Source: Acholeplasmatales bacterium
Lineage (GTDB): Bacteria > Bacillota_I > Bacilli_A > Acholeplasmatales > Anaeroplasmataceae
Assembly: GCA_017441525.1 (NCBI GenBank)
Contig: JAFRXJ010000023.1
Location: 1 to 42,032 of the forward strand
Length of the DNA: 42,032 nt
Direction of reading: 5' to 3'
The first letter of the stretch is position 1; every line of letters begins with the position of its first letter. Position numbers and translations under genes: made by a program. Below the pieces are notes generated by a model. It had not been told where the DNA came from. It searched no databases and was given only the letters and a program-made list of their open reading frames with translations. Below are positions 27,768 to 36,103 of the stretch, in pieces.

Positions 27768-28084
27768 AATTCAAATTGTTCAATTTTGTCTCTTTTCATA
27801 AACACGATAGATATAACGTATACTTTTAACTTAGCTTTATCTATATAATAATACATTATAAATGACTTAACATTTATTTTTCTTATCTTTCTTTTATTCC
27901 ACAGCTTAAAGTCTGACAATGGATATGTTTCTGGATAAAGTGAAAGAATTTCTTTTTTGCTATTTATCAGATCAATTATATCAATTGCAGTTTGATAATT
28001 TAATAGTTTTTCTGAAATATAATGTAGTATTATCTCTAATTGTTCTTCAGCGTATGGTGTAACTATTACATCATATTTTTTCAT
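27758..28084 (-). CDS. relE: RelE/ParE-family toxin
   Basis: This 108-residue protein has the RelE/ParE fold pattern: a N-terminal strand (YDVIVTPYAEEQLEIIL) and a helix with NYQTAIDIIDLINSKKEIL. The YPETYPL segment and basic beta-strands (RKIRKINVKSFIMYYYID, then VYVISIVFMKRD) follow. RelE proteins cut mRNA on the ribosome and ParE proteins poison gyrase; the choice is not certain from sequence, though the RelB/DinJ partner points to the RelE/YafQ side. The start overlaps the antitoxin stop by four bases, the usual antitoxin-first order. Confidence 0.88.
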   Translation of the reverse strand: MKKYDVIVTPYAEEQLEIILHYISEKLLNYQTAIDIIDLINSKKEILSLYPETYPLSDFKLWNKRKIRKINVKSFIMYYYIDKAKLKVYVISIVFMKRDKIEQFELYK

Positions 28085-28386
28085 TTTTTAATATTATTAC
28101 GAATTCGATCAAGAACCTCTTCAACAGGTTTGCCTTCTCCTCTTTTTGCTTGCTGAAGAGATGTTTCTAGCATATTATTAAATTCCTCTTCAGTCATATC
28201 ATCCATAGTTGGAATGCTTTTTGGTAAATTAATTGAAAAAGGAATACCATTTGTATAAATAACCTGATGATATAATGCATTGATAACTACAGATGCTGGT
28301 AAACCTAAGCTTGCCATAATGGATTCTGCACGCTTTTTTACTTCTGGTTCTACTCTAGCCATTACATTTGCGCTTTTTGTTGCCAT
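28081..28386 (-). CDS. relB: RelB/DinJ-family antitoxin
   Basis: This 101-residue protein has a ribbon-helix-helix N terminus (KSANVMARVEPEVKKRAESIMASLGL followed by PASVVINALYHQVI) that should bind operator DNA as a dimer. A flexible C-terminal part (TEEEFNNMLETSLQQAKRGEGKP) should wrap and neutralise the toxin. Signs of autoregulation are present: a strong promoter overlaps a perfect 7-bp inverted repeat just upstream. Ribosome site GAGGAGGAG precedes ATG. The relBE pair is bounded by 18-bp direct repeats, suggesting it arrived as a unit. Confidence 0.9.
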   Translation of the reverse strand: MATKSANVMARVEPEVKKRAESIMASLGLPASVVINALYHQVIYTNGIPFSINLPKSIPTMDDMTEEEFNNMLETSLQQAKRGEGKPVEEVLDRIRNNIKK

Positions 28387-28408
28387 AATATCTCCTCCTC
28401 ACATTTTA

Positions 28409-28441
28409 ATTTTATATATTTGTATTGCTTTTGTCAATACA
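28409..28441 (-). promoter_or_regulatory. relBE promoter and operator
   Basis: On the minus strand TTGACA (28432-28437) and TAAAAT (28409-28414) are separated by 17 bases. The inverted repeat TGTATTG-N7-CAATACA (28421-28441) covers the -35 box, as expected for a RelB-type repressor site. Confidence 0.75.
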
Positions 28442-28455
28442 CTAGAACACGCCGA

Positions 28456-28473
28456 AAAACATTTTATTTATAT
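28456..28473. repeat. 18-bp direct repeat, comEC end copy
   Basis: AAAACATTTTATTTATAT, identical to 27750-27767. It contains the comEC stop codon in the same codon phase as relE (minus strand TAT AAA TAA). The distance between copies is 706 bases, holding relBE and its promoter. Confidence 0.75.
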
Positions 28474-30572
28474 GTTTTAATCCATAAATTATTATCAAAC
28501 ATATAAAATGTAATATTACCATTATTTGATGTCATATATAATTTGGATATTTTATTTAGTTTCTTAACTATATCTTCACTAGGCAAATTATAATTATTCT
28601 TCTTTCCTACTGATATTATTGAATATTTTGGTGTTACAAAGCTCAAGAATAAATCAGTTGTTGATGTGTTAGATCCATGATGGGCTACTTTTAAAATATC
28701 AGAATCTAATTTATTACCATATTTATCAATTAAATCTATTTCTTCATCCTTTGTCATATCACCTGTAAATAAATAGACATTATTATAAATATTTATTTTA
28801 AATACTATTGAATTACTATTAGGATCATCATATCTTTTTATTGGTCCTAATATTTCCATTTTAGTATTTTTTAATATTATTTCTTTGTTATAACAAATAC
28901 CTATTTTACGATTATAATCCTTCAATAAATCATTAAATCTATCGTCATATATAGGATATATTATTTTTTTAACATTAATATGTTTTAATATCTTTTCATA
29001 ATCTCCAATATGATCCTTATCACTATGTGTTAATACTAAATAATCAATTCTATCTATTCCTTCAGATTTTAAATAATTATATGAATTATACGCATCTACA
29101 AGTACTACTCCTTGATTATAAGGAAGTCTAATTAAGGCACTATCACCTTGTCCTACTCCAATATAGGTTACACTTGCGATTGGGTCTATATATTTAATTG
29201 TTATAAATAGTAATAAATATGTGGATATTAATATCATATTTCTTCCTATTCCTTTTTTATTAGCTAGACGATATATTAAATATCCATATAAAAAATAATA
29301 TATTAATTTAAAATAAACATTCATTGATTTAATATGAATTAATGAAATCAATGAAGATAAATTATTTATATATAAATTAATAAAATCAAATAAATATTTA
29401 AATACATAATCTAATATTGGAAATATTGATAATAAATATGAAATAGGAATTATTATTACTAATCCAAGCGATAAGAAAGGTGATAATAATATAGATAATA
29501 TAGATATAGCACCTGATATATCTATGACAAAAGGTAATGATATGAAATATATTAATAAATAGTTTTTATATAATTTTTTATATTTATTTTTTTCTTTTAA
29601 TATATCATTTGAAAATATCAATATAAATGATATTAAATAAGTTAATATAAATCCAATTGAATAAAAATAATATGGATTAAATATTATCATTAATATAAAA
29701 GATATGGATAATATATCTAATTTTGTATAATAAATATTTCCTTTTCTATTTAGAGCTCCAATAATTAAAAATAAGAGTGCTCTTATCGCACTTGGAGGGG
29801 CTCCTATTATTATAATAAATATTGTAATAATAGCGATTGGGATAGTATCTTTATAATAATGAAATAATTTTAATAATATAAATGATAATATTTTAAATAA
29901 AAATATAATATGAAGCCCACTTATAGCTAATATATGAGATATACCTAATATAGAATATCCATCCTTTATATTCTCTTCAAATATATTATCTCCAAATACT
30001 AGTGCTGAGACATATTGATATGAATTATCAGATACAGTTTTTTTAAGATATTTTTTATAATTATATTTTAAAGAATATATTGAAAAACCTTTTTTAATAA
30101 ATTCTTTCTTCTTTAATTTTGCATAATAAGATATATCTTTAGAATAAATATAATTATTATAATCAAAATCAGCTTCATAATTCTTCTCATTATCAATTAT
30201 TTCTACACTAATAATTAATACATCTCCTGCATCTTGATTATGATTATAATCATTAATTTGAAGCTTTATTATACCAGATCTAAATATATAATTATTATCA
30301 TCTATTATATCTACTATATAACCTTTATATTCTTCTTTTTTATTATTATCTCTAATTATCTTTAAAATAGATATATGACCAATAATAATTAATAATAAAA
30401 TCATTAAATAAATTATTATATTTGTCTTTTTAAAAATATAAACCAAATAGATAAATAAAAGTATTAATAATGGATAATATTTAAGACCAATTAATAATAA
30501 TATAACACCTATTAAAAAGAAATGAAGGTCATTACAAAAAGGCTTTTTCTTTAATAATTGTAATAATCTCAT
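28464..30572 (-). CDS. comEC: DNA uptake channel protein ComEC/Rec2
   Basis: ComEC carries single-stranded DNA across the cytoplasmic membrane in natural competence. The protein has about 702 residues from ATG at 30572 (AGGTG six bases before it). An N-terminal hydrophobic pair (14-75) and the DUF4131-like domain precede the Competence domain. There LAISGLHIIFL, with PPSAIRALLFL, marks a set of membrane helices at about 205-460. The C-terminal metallo-beta-lactamase-like domain has VGQGDSALI, LTHSDKDHIGD, TGDMT and VAHHGSN, so a nuclease-type metal site is intact. It overlaps comEA by 41 bases. Its stop codon lies in the 18-bp repeat shared with relE. Confidence 0.93.
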   Translation of the reverse strand: MRLLQLLKKKPFCNDLHFFLIGVILLLIGLKYYPLLILLFIYLVYIFKKTNIIIYLMILLLIIIGHISILKIIRDNNKKEEYKGYIVDIIDDNNYIFRSGIIKLQINDYNHNQDAGDVLIISVEIIDNEKNYEADFDYNNYIYSKDISYYAKLKKKEFIKKGFSIYSLKYNYKKYLKKTVSDNSYQYVSALVFGDNIFEENIKDGYSILGISHILAISGLHIIFLFKILSFILLKLFHYYKDTIPIAIITIFIIIIGAPPSAIRALLFLIIGALNRKGNIYYTKLDILSISFILMIIFNPYYFYSIGFILTYLISFILIFSNDILKEKNKYKKLYKNYLLIYFISLPFVIDISGAISILSILLSPFLSLGLVIIIPISYLLSIFPILDYVFKYLFDFINLYINNLSSLISLIHIKSMNVYFKLIYYFLYGYLIYRLANKKGIGRNMILISTYLLLFITIKYIDPIASVTYIGVGQGDSALIRLPYNQGVVLVDAYNSYNYLKSEGIDRIDYLVLTHSDKDHIGDYEKILKHINVKKIIYPIYDDRFNDLLKDYNRKIGICYNKEIILKNTKMEILGPIKRYDDPNSNSIVFKINIYNNVYLFTGDMTKDEEIDLIDKYGNKLDSDILKVAHHGSNTSTTDLFLSFVTPKYSIISVGKKNNYNLPSEDIVKKLNKISKLYMTSNNGNITFYMFDNNLWIKTYK

Positions 30573-31128
30573 CTGATACACCTATTAGCTTTTTTAATTC
30601 TTCAAAGCTATTAATATCTCCATTAATAGCTATATAATCTATTATTCTATTGGCTCTTTTTTCCCCTATCCCATGTAATGTTGTTAATTCGTCTAGGGTT
30701 GCCGTATTAATATTAATTTTACCTTCATTTGGATTGTTGATTTCTATTTCTTCTTTTTTAAGTGAAGATTTAATATAGATTTTTGATGAATCAAAATATC
30801 TTTTGGTTAAATTAGAATCAATTATAGAATAATTAGTTAAATAATTACTTATTCTATTTATTACTTCTCCATATGTAATACCACTTAAGGCATCAAATGA
30901 TATTTCATTTGTTAAATCATCATCTGATATGGAATTAATAGGCTTATATGTTATTTCACCATATACAGTAATTTTTATTGTATTGTCATCAGTGTCTACA
31001 TTATTATTTTCCGTATTTGTGGCACTTTTAGTTGTTGAAGTGTTATTTATTATTAGTGGTAATATAATTAAAAATATGGCAATTATAACAATAAATATGA
31101 TAATTATAATTTCTTTTTTTCTTTTCAA
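30532..31128 (-). CDS. comEA: Competence DNA receptor ComEA
   Basis: ComEA is a membrane-anchored receptor that binds double-stranded DNA outside the cell. The 198-residue protein starts with a Lys-rich tip and a hydrophobic helix (about 6-27). A linker and SLBB-like region (IKITVYGEITYKP...GITYGEVINRI) follow. The C-terminal helix-hairpin-helix domain has ININTATLDELTTLHGIGEKRANRIIDY and ends in FEELKKLIGVSDE. The start is TTG at 31128, preceded by AGGAGG at the right distance; no ATG is available nearby. The ribosome site lies in one arm of an inverted repeat. comEB is absent between comEA and comEC. Confidence 0.92.
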   Translation of the reverse strand: MKRKKEIIIIIFIVIIAIFLIILPLIINNTSTTKSATNTENNNVDTDDNTIKITVYGEITYKPINSISDDDLTNEISFDALSGITYGEVINRISNYLTNYSIIDSNLTKRYFDSSKIYIKSSLKKEEIEINNPNEGKININTATLDELTTLHGIGEKRANRIIDYIAINGDINSFEELKKLIGVSDEIITIIKEKAFL

Positions 31129-31138
31129 TTTTTTAACC

Positions 31139-31170
31139 TCCTCATTAAATAATAGTCAAAAAAATGAGGA
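31139..31170 (-). promoter_or_regulatory. Hairpin over the comEA ribosome site
   Basis: TCCTCATT (31139-31146) and AATGAGGA (31163-31170) form a perfect 8-bp inverted repeat with a 16-base loop. In the minus-strand RNA the downstream arm contains most of the AGGAGG ribosome site of comEA, so folding would mask it. Whether the transcript starts upstream of the hairpin is not established. Confidence 0.4.
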
Positions 31171-31175
31171 AAATT

Positions 31176-31208
31176 GAAAAAAAATCACTTTTCTCTCAAA
31201 AAGTGATT
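31176..31208 (-). terminator. Terminator after the phosphoesterase gene
   Basis: AATCACTTTT pairs with AAAAGTGATT (31183-31192 with 31199-31208), followed on the minus strand by eight T. It overlaps the stop codon of the phosphoesterase gene. Confidence 0.85.
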
Positions 31209-31734
31209 AAAAACTAAAATTATCTAATATATTTCCATCCATATCATATAAAGATATATTTCTGTCATCTAAAATGGCAAAAGATTTCTTTGTATTATTT
31301 TTAGGAAGTGAAATACTTCCTGGATTAAAATATAATGTTTTATTATGTAGGGCACATTCAGGAATATGTGTATGACCATATAATACTAAATCAGGATTAC
31401 CTTTATATTCATCTAAGTGATGTCCATGTTCTAGATGAGCATTTATTTTATTTAATACTAAATCTATTTTTTCATTAACTTTAAAATTTAAAACCATTTC
31501 ATCTACTTCAGCGTCACAATTACCTCTAATCCAAATGATTTTATCAGCTAATTCATTTAATAATTTAATACATTCCTTTGGATTATAATCTTTAGGTAAA
31601 TCATTTCTAGGACCGTGATATAATACATCACCTAATAATAATATTTGATCTAATTTATTATTTTTAAAATAATCACATATAAATTTAGTGCTATAAGCAT
31701 CTCCATGAATATCTGATACAATTAAATATCTCAT
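31207..31734 (-). CDS. yfcE: YfcE/MJ0936-family metallophosphoesterase
   Basis: This is a small calcineurin-like phosphodiesterase. From ATG at 31734 it has 175 residues, with metal-binding motifs in order: SDIHGD (7-12), LLGDVLYHGPRND, WIRGNCD, LEHGHH and YGHTHIPE. Members hydrolyse model phosphodiesters, and the natural substrate is generally unknown. The start overlaps the marR stop (ATGA), with GGAGGG nine bases upstream inside marR; the upstream in-frame start at 31767 is internal to marR and not supported. Coupling to marR makes it a likely co-regulated gene. Confidence 0.9.
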   Translation of the reverse strand: MRYLIVSDIHGDAYSTKFICDYFKNNKLDQILLLGDVLYHGPRNDLPKDYNPKECIKLLNELADKIIWIRGNCDAEVDEMVLNFKVNEKIDLVLNKINAHLEHGHHLDEYKGNPDLVLYGHTHIPECALHNKTLYFNPGSISLPKNNTKKSFAILDDRNISLYDMDGNILDNFSF

Positions 31735-32162
31735 TTCGCAATTCCCTCCAATACCATTTTTAAGCATTTATTTACTATTTCTACCTCTTCATCTGTAACT
31801 CCCTCAAAACAAGGTATAGAATAATCAATGATATCTAAGCTTATTTCATCTATTATAAGTTTACCTGCTGGGGTAATGCTTATATAAAATACTCTTGTAT
31901 CTTTTTTATCCTTTTCTTTAATTAATAGACCCTTTTTAATTAATCTATTAATTAATGGAGATATTACATTTGTAGATTTATGCATTCTCTTACAAATAGA
32001 TGTAACCTTTGATTTACCATTATGAGATATATCTAATAATAATTGATATTGAACTGGTGTAATACCATAAGGTACACATAAATCATCTCTTAAATATAAA
32101 TAATTATTACATATATCACCTAAAAGGTGAATTAATTCTTTTTTATTTTTTAATTCAATCAT
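31731..32162 (-). CDS. MarR-family transcriptional regulator
   Basis: This 143-residue winged-helix repressor-type protein has the MarR layout. It starts with a N-terminal dimer helix, followed by LLLDISHNGKSKVTSICKRM and the recognition helix HKSTNVISPLINRLIKKGL. The wing is KEKDKKDTRVFYISITPAGK, with the typical D-x-R in the wing, and a C-terminal helix completes the dimer. Ligand unknown. It is the first gene of a pair with the phosphoesterase. An extended -10 box and a palindrome overlapping its ribosome site suggest autoregulation. Confidence 0.9.
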   Translation of the reverse strand: MIELKNKKELIHLLGDICNNYLYLRDDLCVPYGITPVQYQLLLDISHNGKSKVTSICKRMHKSTNVISPLINRLIKKGLLIKEKDKKDTRVFYISITPAGKLIIDEISLDIIDYSIPCFEGVTDEEVEIVNKCLKMVLEGIAK

Positions 32163-32165
32163 ATT

Positions 32166-32190
32166 TTATCACCTATATGATAAGATTATA
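32166..32190 (-). promoter_or_regulatory. marR promoter and candidate operator
   Basis: On the minus strand TGTTATAAT (hexamer 32185-32190) is an extended -10 element. Between it and the ATG lies the inverted repeat TTATCA-N6-TGATAA (32166-32183), which covers the AGGTGA ribosome site. It would suit binding by a dimeric MarR protein. Confidence 0.45.
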
Positions 32191-32204
32191 ACACAATAAA
32201 AAAA

Positions 32205-32234
32205 TATTAAAAGGCACTTGGAAACCAAGTGCCT
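32205..32234 (-). terminator. Terminator after nifJ
   Basis: AGGCACTTGG and CCAAGTGCCT (32212-32221 with 32225-32234) form a perfect 10-bp stem with a three-base loop. It is followed on the minus strand by TTTTAATATTTTTTT. Confidence 0.92.
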
Positions 32235-32258
32235 AATAATTAATCGAAATTTATCTCA

Positions 32259-35200
32259 TTATTCAAATTTCTTATTAGCTAATTCAACATAATGATTGTA
32301 TCTCTTTTGAGCATCCTTTAAGTTCCAATCTAATAATGCTTCAGCTTGTTGAGGATTTACCTTAACTAATTGAGCATAACGACCTTCGTTCATTAGGAAG
32401 TCATTGTACTTAGACCAATCTGGCTCTTTAGAATCCATAGTGAATGGGTTCTTGCCTTCCTTAGCTAAATTAGGGTTGAATCTGAATGTTGGCCAATATC
32501 CACACTCTGTAGCCTTCTTAGCTTCCATTTGAGACATGAATAGACCCTTCTTAATATTGTGAGCAATACATGGAGCGTAGCAGATTACGATAGATGGACC
32601 ATCATAAGCTTCTGCCTCTCTTAATGCCTTAATAACTTGATTTTGGTTATAACCATGAGAAACTGTAGCAACATATACATGTCCATAAGACATAGCAATT
32701 GAAGCTAAATCCTTCTTGAATGTTGGCTTACCAGCTGCAGCGAACTTAGCGATAGCACCAGTTCTTGATGACTTAGATGCTTGTCCACCTGTGTTAGAGT
32801 AAACTTCTGTATCTACAACTAAGATATTAACATCTTGGTTATTGGCGATAACATGGTCTAATCCACCATAACCGATATCGTAAGCCCAACCATCACCACC
32901 GATGATCCATTGAGAAACCTTAACTAGGTAATCCTTTAATGATAAGATTTCTTTAGCGAATGGCTTATCAATTGCTTCCATAGCAGCAACAATCTTTGGA
33001 GCTAATTCTTTTGTCTTAGCACCAGAAGTTCTGTTTTCTCTCCATTCCTTACATAAAGCAGCAGCTTCAGCAGGCATCTTAGCTTCGTTGTTAGCCATTA
33101 CTGTTTGTAATCTATCACGTAATGTTTCAACAGCCATTCTCATACCGAATCCGAATTCAGCATTGTCTTCGAATAATGAGTTAGCCCAAGCTGGTCCTCT
33201 ACCTTCAGCATTAGTTGTATATGGAGATGCTGGATATGAACCAGAATAAATTGAAGAACATCCTGTAGCATTAGCTACCATCATTCTATCACCAAATAAT
33301 TGAGATACTGCCTTAACATATGGAGTTTCACCACATCCACCACATGCTCCAGAGAATTCAAATAATGGTTGATTGAATTGGATTGTACCAGCAGTGATTG
33401 ATGCACCGTTCTTTGTAGCAACATCTCCTCTGTAAGGTACGTTATCTAAGAAGTATTGAGCAACAACTTCTTCCTTAGCAGCTCTAGACTTAACCATTGA
33501 ATGAGCAACAAGTGGTTGTTTAGCCTTATCTTCAGCGTTCTTTGTATTAACTGGACATACTGTTAAACATACACCACAACCTGTACAGTCTAATGTAGAG
33601 ATTGCTAGATGATACTTATAGCCAGCAAATTGTTTTAAATCCTTGAATTGTGCACCTTCTGGAGCCTTAGAAGCTTCTTCTTCAGTACATAAGAATGGAC
33701 GGATACAAGCATGTGGACATGCGAATGCACATGAGTTACATCCAATACAGTTTTCAGATACCCATAGAGGTACTGCAGTTGCTACACCACGCTTTTCTAA
33801 TGCAGCTGTACCTTGAGGCATATGGCAGTCTTCACCAAACTTAGCGAATACTGATAATGGTAATGAATCACCCTTGATTGAGTTGATAACGTCAGCAATT
33901 TCTCTAACGAATGCAGGACGAGACATATCTACAGCCTTAACATCGTCAGCTAAATTAGCCCATTCAGGCTTAACAGCAACTTCAACTGGCATAGAACCAC
34001 CAAGATCAATTGCCATATGGTTTTGTTCAACTACATCAGCACCCTTCTTAGAGTAAGTCTTTGTAGCGAAGTCTTTCATGTGTTGTTTTGCTTCTTCATA
34101 ATCCATAATATTTTGATTTAACTTGAAGAATGCAGATTGGATAATAGTGTTAACACCTAAACCAGCACGGAATCCTGCTTGCTTAGCACCTTCATAAGCA
34201 TTGATGATATATAATTTAGCCTTCTTTTGAGCTAATAATCTCTTATACTTATTAGGTAATCTATTTTCAATGTTGTCTTTGTCAACAACTGTATTTAATA
34301 AGAATGTTCCACCTTCACGTAAACCATCAATCATATCGAACTTGTCAAGATATGCATCAGTTGTACAAGCTACAAAGTGAGGTTGGTTAACTAAATATGT
34401 AGATCTGATTGGGTTCTTAGAGAATCTTAAATGTAATCTTGTAGAACCACCTGACTTCTTAGAGTCATAAGCAGCATAAGATTGAGCATATAAGTCAGTG
34501 TAGTCACCAACAATCTTAGAAATGTTCTTACAAGCACCAACGATACCATCTCCACCTAAACCGAAGAATAATAATTCTGTAGTTGAAGGATCAGCAACGT
34601 CGATTGACTTAGTAACATTTAATGATGAATATCTAATATCATCATTGATACCAATTGTGAAATGATCTTTTGGATTTGCCTTCTTTAAGTTTTCATATAC
34701 AGCATTGATCATATCTGGTGTAGTATCCTTTGAAGATAGACCATAACGACCAGCAACAATCTTTGGTGCATTCTTAACATCAGCAAATGCAGCCTTAACA
34801 TCTAATGCTAAAGGCTCATATAAAGAACCTTGTTCAATTGTTCTATCTAATACAGCAATCTTCTTTACTGTCTTAGGTAATGCAGCTAAGAATTTCTTAA
34901 CTACGAATGGACGATATAGATGGATTTCTAATAAACCAACTCTTTCGCCTTTCTTTCTTAAATAATCAACAACTTCTTCAGCACATTGGTTAACTGAACC
35001 CATAGCAATGATTACTCTAGTTGCTGCAGGTGAACCATAATATTGATATGGTTGATAATTTCTACCAGTAGCCTTAGAAATAGACTTCATATACTTCTCA
35101 ACGATTGGATATACGATATCATATTTTTGAGCTTGTAATTCACGAGTTTGCATATAAACGTCATCGTTTTGTGCAGTACCACGTGTCTTAGGATGTGCAG

Positions 35201-35834
35201 GGTTTAAAGCTTCAGATCTAAACTTAGCAACTGCATCCTTATCTAATAATCTATTGAATACCTTGTAATCAATTGGTTCAACAGTGTTAACTTCATGAGA
35301 TGTTCTGAAACCATCAAAGAAATGTAAGAAAGGAATTGAAGCCTTAATTGCAGATAAGTGTGCAACACCAGCTAAATCCATAACTTCTTGTACAGAGTTT
35401 GAACATAGCATTGCGAAACCAGTTTGACGGCAAGCCATAACATCTTGATGGTCACCGAAGATTGCAAGTGATTGTGCAGCTAATGCACGTGCAGAAACAT
35501 GGATAACACCTGGTAAGCATTCACCAGCGATTTTATACATGTTAGGAATTTTTAATAATAAACCTTGAGATGCTGTATATGTAGTTGTTAAAGCACCAGC
35601 TTCTAGAGAACCATGAACAGTACCAGCAGCACCACCCTCAGATTCCATTTCTACTACCTTAACAGGCATTCCAAATAAATTTTTCTTTCCTTGAGAAGCC
35701 CACTCATCTGTATATTCAGCCATTGGTGAAGATGGAGTGATAGGGTAAATACCAGCTACCTCAGTGAAAGCATAGGCAGAATATGCAGCAGCATAGTTTC
35801 CGTCTATGGCCATTCTTTTTACTTCTTTGCTCAT
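32259..35834 (-). CDS. nifJ: Pyruvate:ferredoxin (flavodoxin) oxidoreductase
   Basis: This homodimeric enzyme oxidises pyruvate and CoA to acetyl-CoA and CO2, reducing ferredoxin or flavodoxin, and is typical of anaerobes. The single 1191-residue chain has all domains in order. The N-terminal core has AIDGNYAAAYSAYAFTE and GITPSSPMAE-type segments, followed by the gamma-like domain (FGLGGDGIVGACKN). The EKR-type linker is next. Two [4Fe-4S] clusters sit in CIGCNSCAFACPHAC and CTGCGVCLTVCP. The C-terminal thiamine-diphosphate domain has CGGCGETPY, GGDGWAYDIGYGGLDHV and NTGGQASKSS. Codon choice looks biased toward highly expressed genes. It is transcribed alone between its own promoter and terminator. 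Confidence 0.97.
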   Translation of the reverse strand: MSKEVKRMAIDGNYAAAYSAYAFTEVAGIYPITPSSPMAEYTDEWASQGKKNLFGMPVKVVEMESEGGAAGTVHGSLEAGALTTTYTASQGLLLKIPNMYKIAGECLPGVIHVSARALAAQSLAIFGDHQDVMACRQTGFAMLCSNSVQEVMDLAGVAHLSAIKASIPFLHFFDGFRTSHEVNTVEPIDYKVFNRLLDKDAVAKFRSEALNPAHPKTRGTAQNDDVYMQTRELQAQKYDIVYPIVEKYMKSISKATGRNYQPYQYYGSPAATRVIIAMGSVNQCAEEVVDYLRKKGERVGLLEIHLYRPFVVKKFLAALPKTVKKIAVLDRTIEQGSLYEPLALDVKAAFADVKNAPKIVAGRYGLSSKDTTPDMINAVYENLKKANPKDHFTIGINDDIRYSSLNVTKSIDVADPSTTELLFFGLGGDGIVGACKNISKIVGDYTDLYAQSYAAYDSKKSGGSTRLHLRFSKNPIRSTYLVNQPHFVACTTDAYLDKFDMIDGLREGGTFLLNTVVDKDNIENRLPNKYKRLLAQKKAKLYIINAYEGAKQAGFRAGLGVNTIIQSAFFKLNQNIMDYEEAKQHMKDFATKTYSKKGADVVEQNHMAIDLGGSMPVEVAVKPEWANLADDVKAVDMSRPAFVREIADVINSIKGDSLPLSVFAKFGEDCHMPQGTAALEKRGVATAVPLWVSENCIGCNSCAFACPHACIRPFLCTEEEASKAPEGAQFKDLKQFAGYKYHLAISTLDCTGCGVCLTVCPVNTKNAEDKAKQPLVAHSMVKSRAAKEEVVAQYFLDNVPYRGDVATKNGASITAGTIQFNQPLFEFSGACGGCGETPYVKAVSQLFGDRMMVANATGCSSIYSGSYPASPYTTNAEGRGPAWANSLFEDNAEFGFGMRMAVETLRDRLQTVMANNEAKMPAEAAALCKEWRENRTSGAKTKELAPKIVAAMEAIDKPFAKEILSLKDYLVKVSQWIIGGDGWAYDIGYGGLDHVIANNQDVNILVVDTEVYSNTGGQASKSSRTGAIAKFAAAGKPTFKKDLASIAMSYGHVYVATVSHGYNQNQVIKALREAEAYDGPSIVICYAPCIAHNIKKGLFMSQMEAKKATECGYWPTFRFNPNLAKEGKNPFTMDSKEPDWSKYNDFLMNEGRYAQLVKVNPQQAEALLDWNLKDAQKRYNHYVELANKKFE

Positions 35835-35873
35835 TTTATTTCCTCCTAATGAGATAAATTTTTAGACAATAAT

Positions 35874-35902
35874 ATTATAAAACTTTTGACATAATTATTC
35901 AA
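35874..35902 (-). promoter_or_regulatory. Promoter for nifJ
   Basis: On the minus strand TTGAAT (35897-35902) and TATAAT (35874-35879) are separated by 17 bases, with TAGGAGG preceding the ATG at 35834. Confidence 0.7.
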
Positions 35903-35940
35903 CAATTAACTTATTGTTTTTAATTAAAAATTAAAAGTAC

Positions 35941-35992
35941 AAAAAATGGCTTAATAGAGCCAATATTTTTGTTTTTTTCAACAAAAATGAAA
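35941..35992 (-). other. Two small hairpins upstream of nifJ
   Basis: Between the pectate lyase terminator and the nifJ promoter lie TGGCT/AGCCA (35947-35962), followed on the minus strand by TTTTTT, and a TTTTTGTT/AACAAAAA pair just upstream. The first may be a back-up terminator. The rest of 35903-36050 is AT-rich with nothing else recognisable. Confidence 0.35.
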
Positions 35993-36050
35993 AATTAAGT
36001 GCAATTTTTTATTATTTTTTTGAATTTTATAAAATATACTTATATTTATG

Positions 36051-36080
36051 AAAAAAGACATTGGTTGTTTTACCAATGCC
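36051..36080 (-). terminator. Terminator after the pectate lyase gene
   Basis: On the minus strand GGCATTGGT pairs with ACCAATGTC (one G-U pair, six-base loop), followed by TTTTTT. It lies about 25 bases after the stop codon. Confidence 0.85.
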
Positions 36081-36103
36081 TTTAATCATAATTTTATTCA
36101 ATA

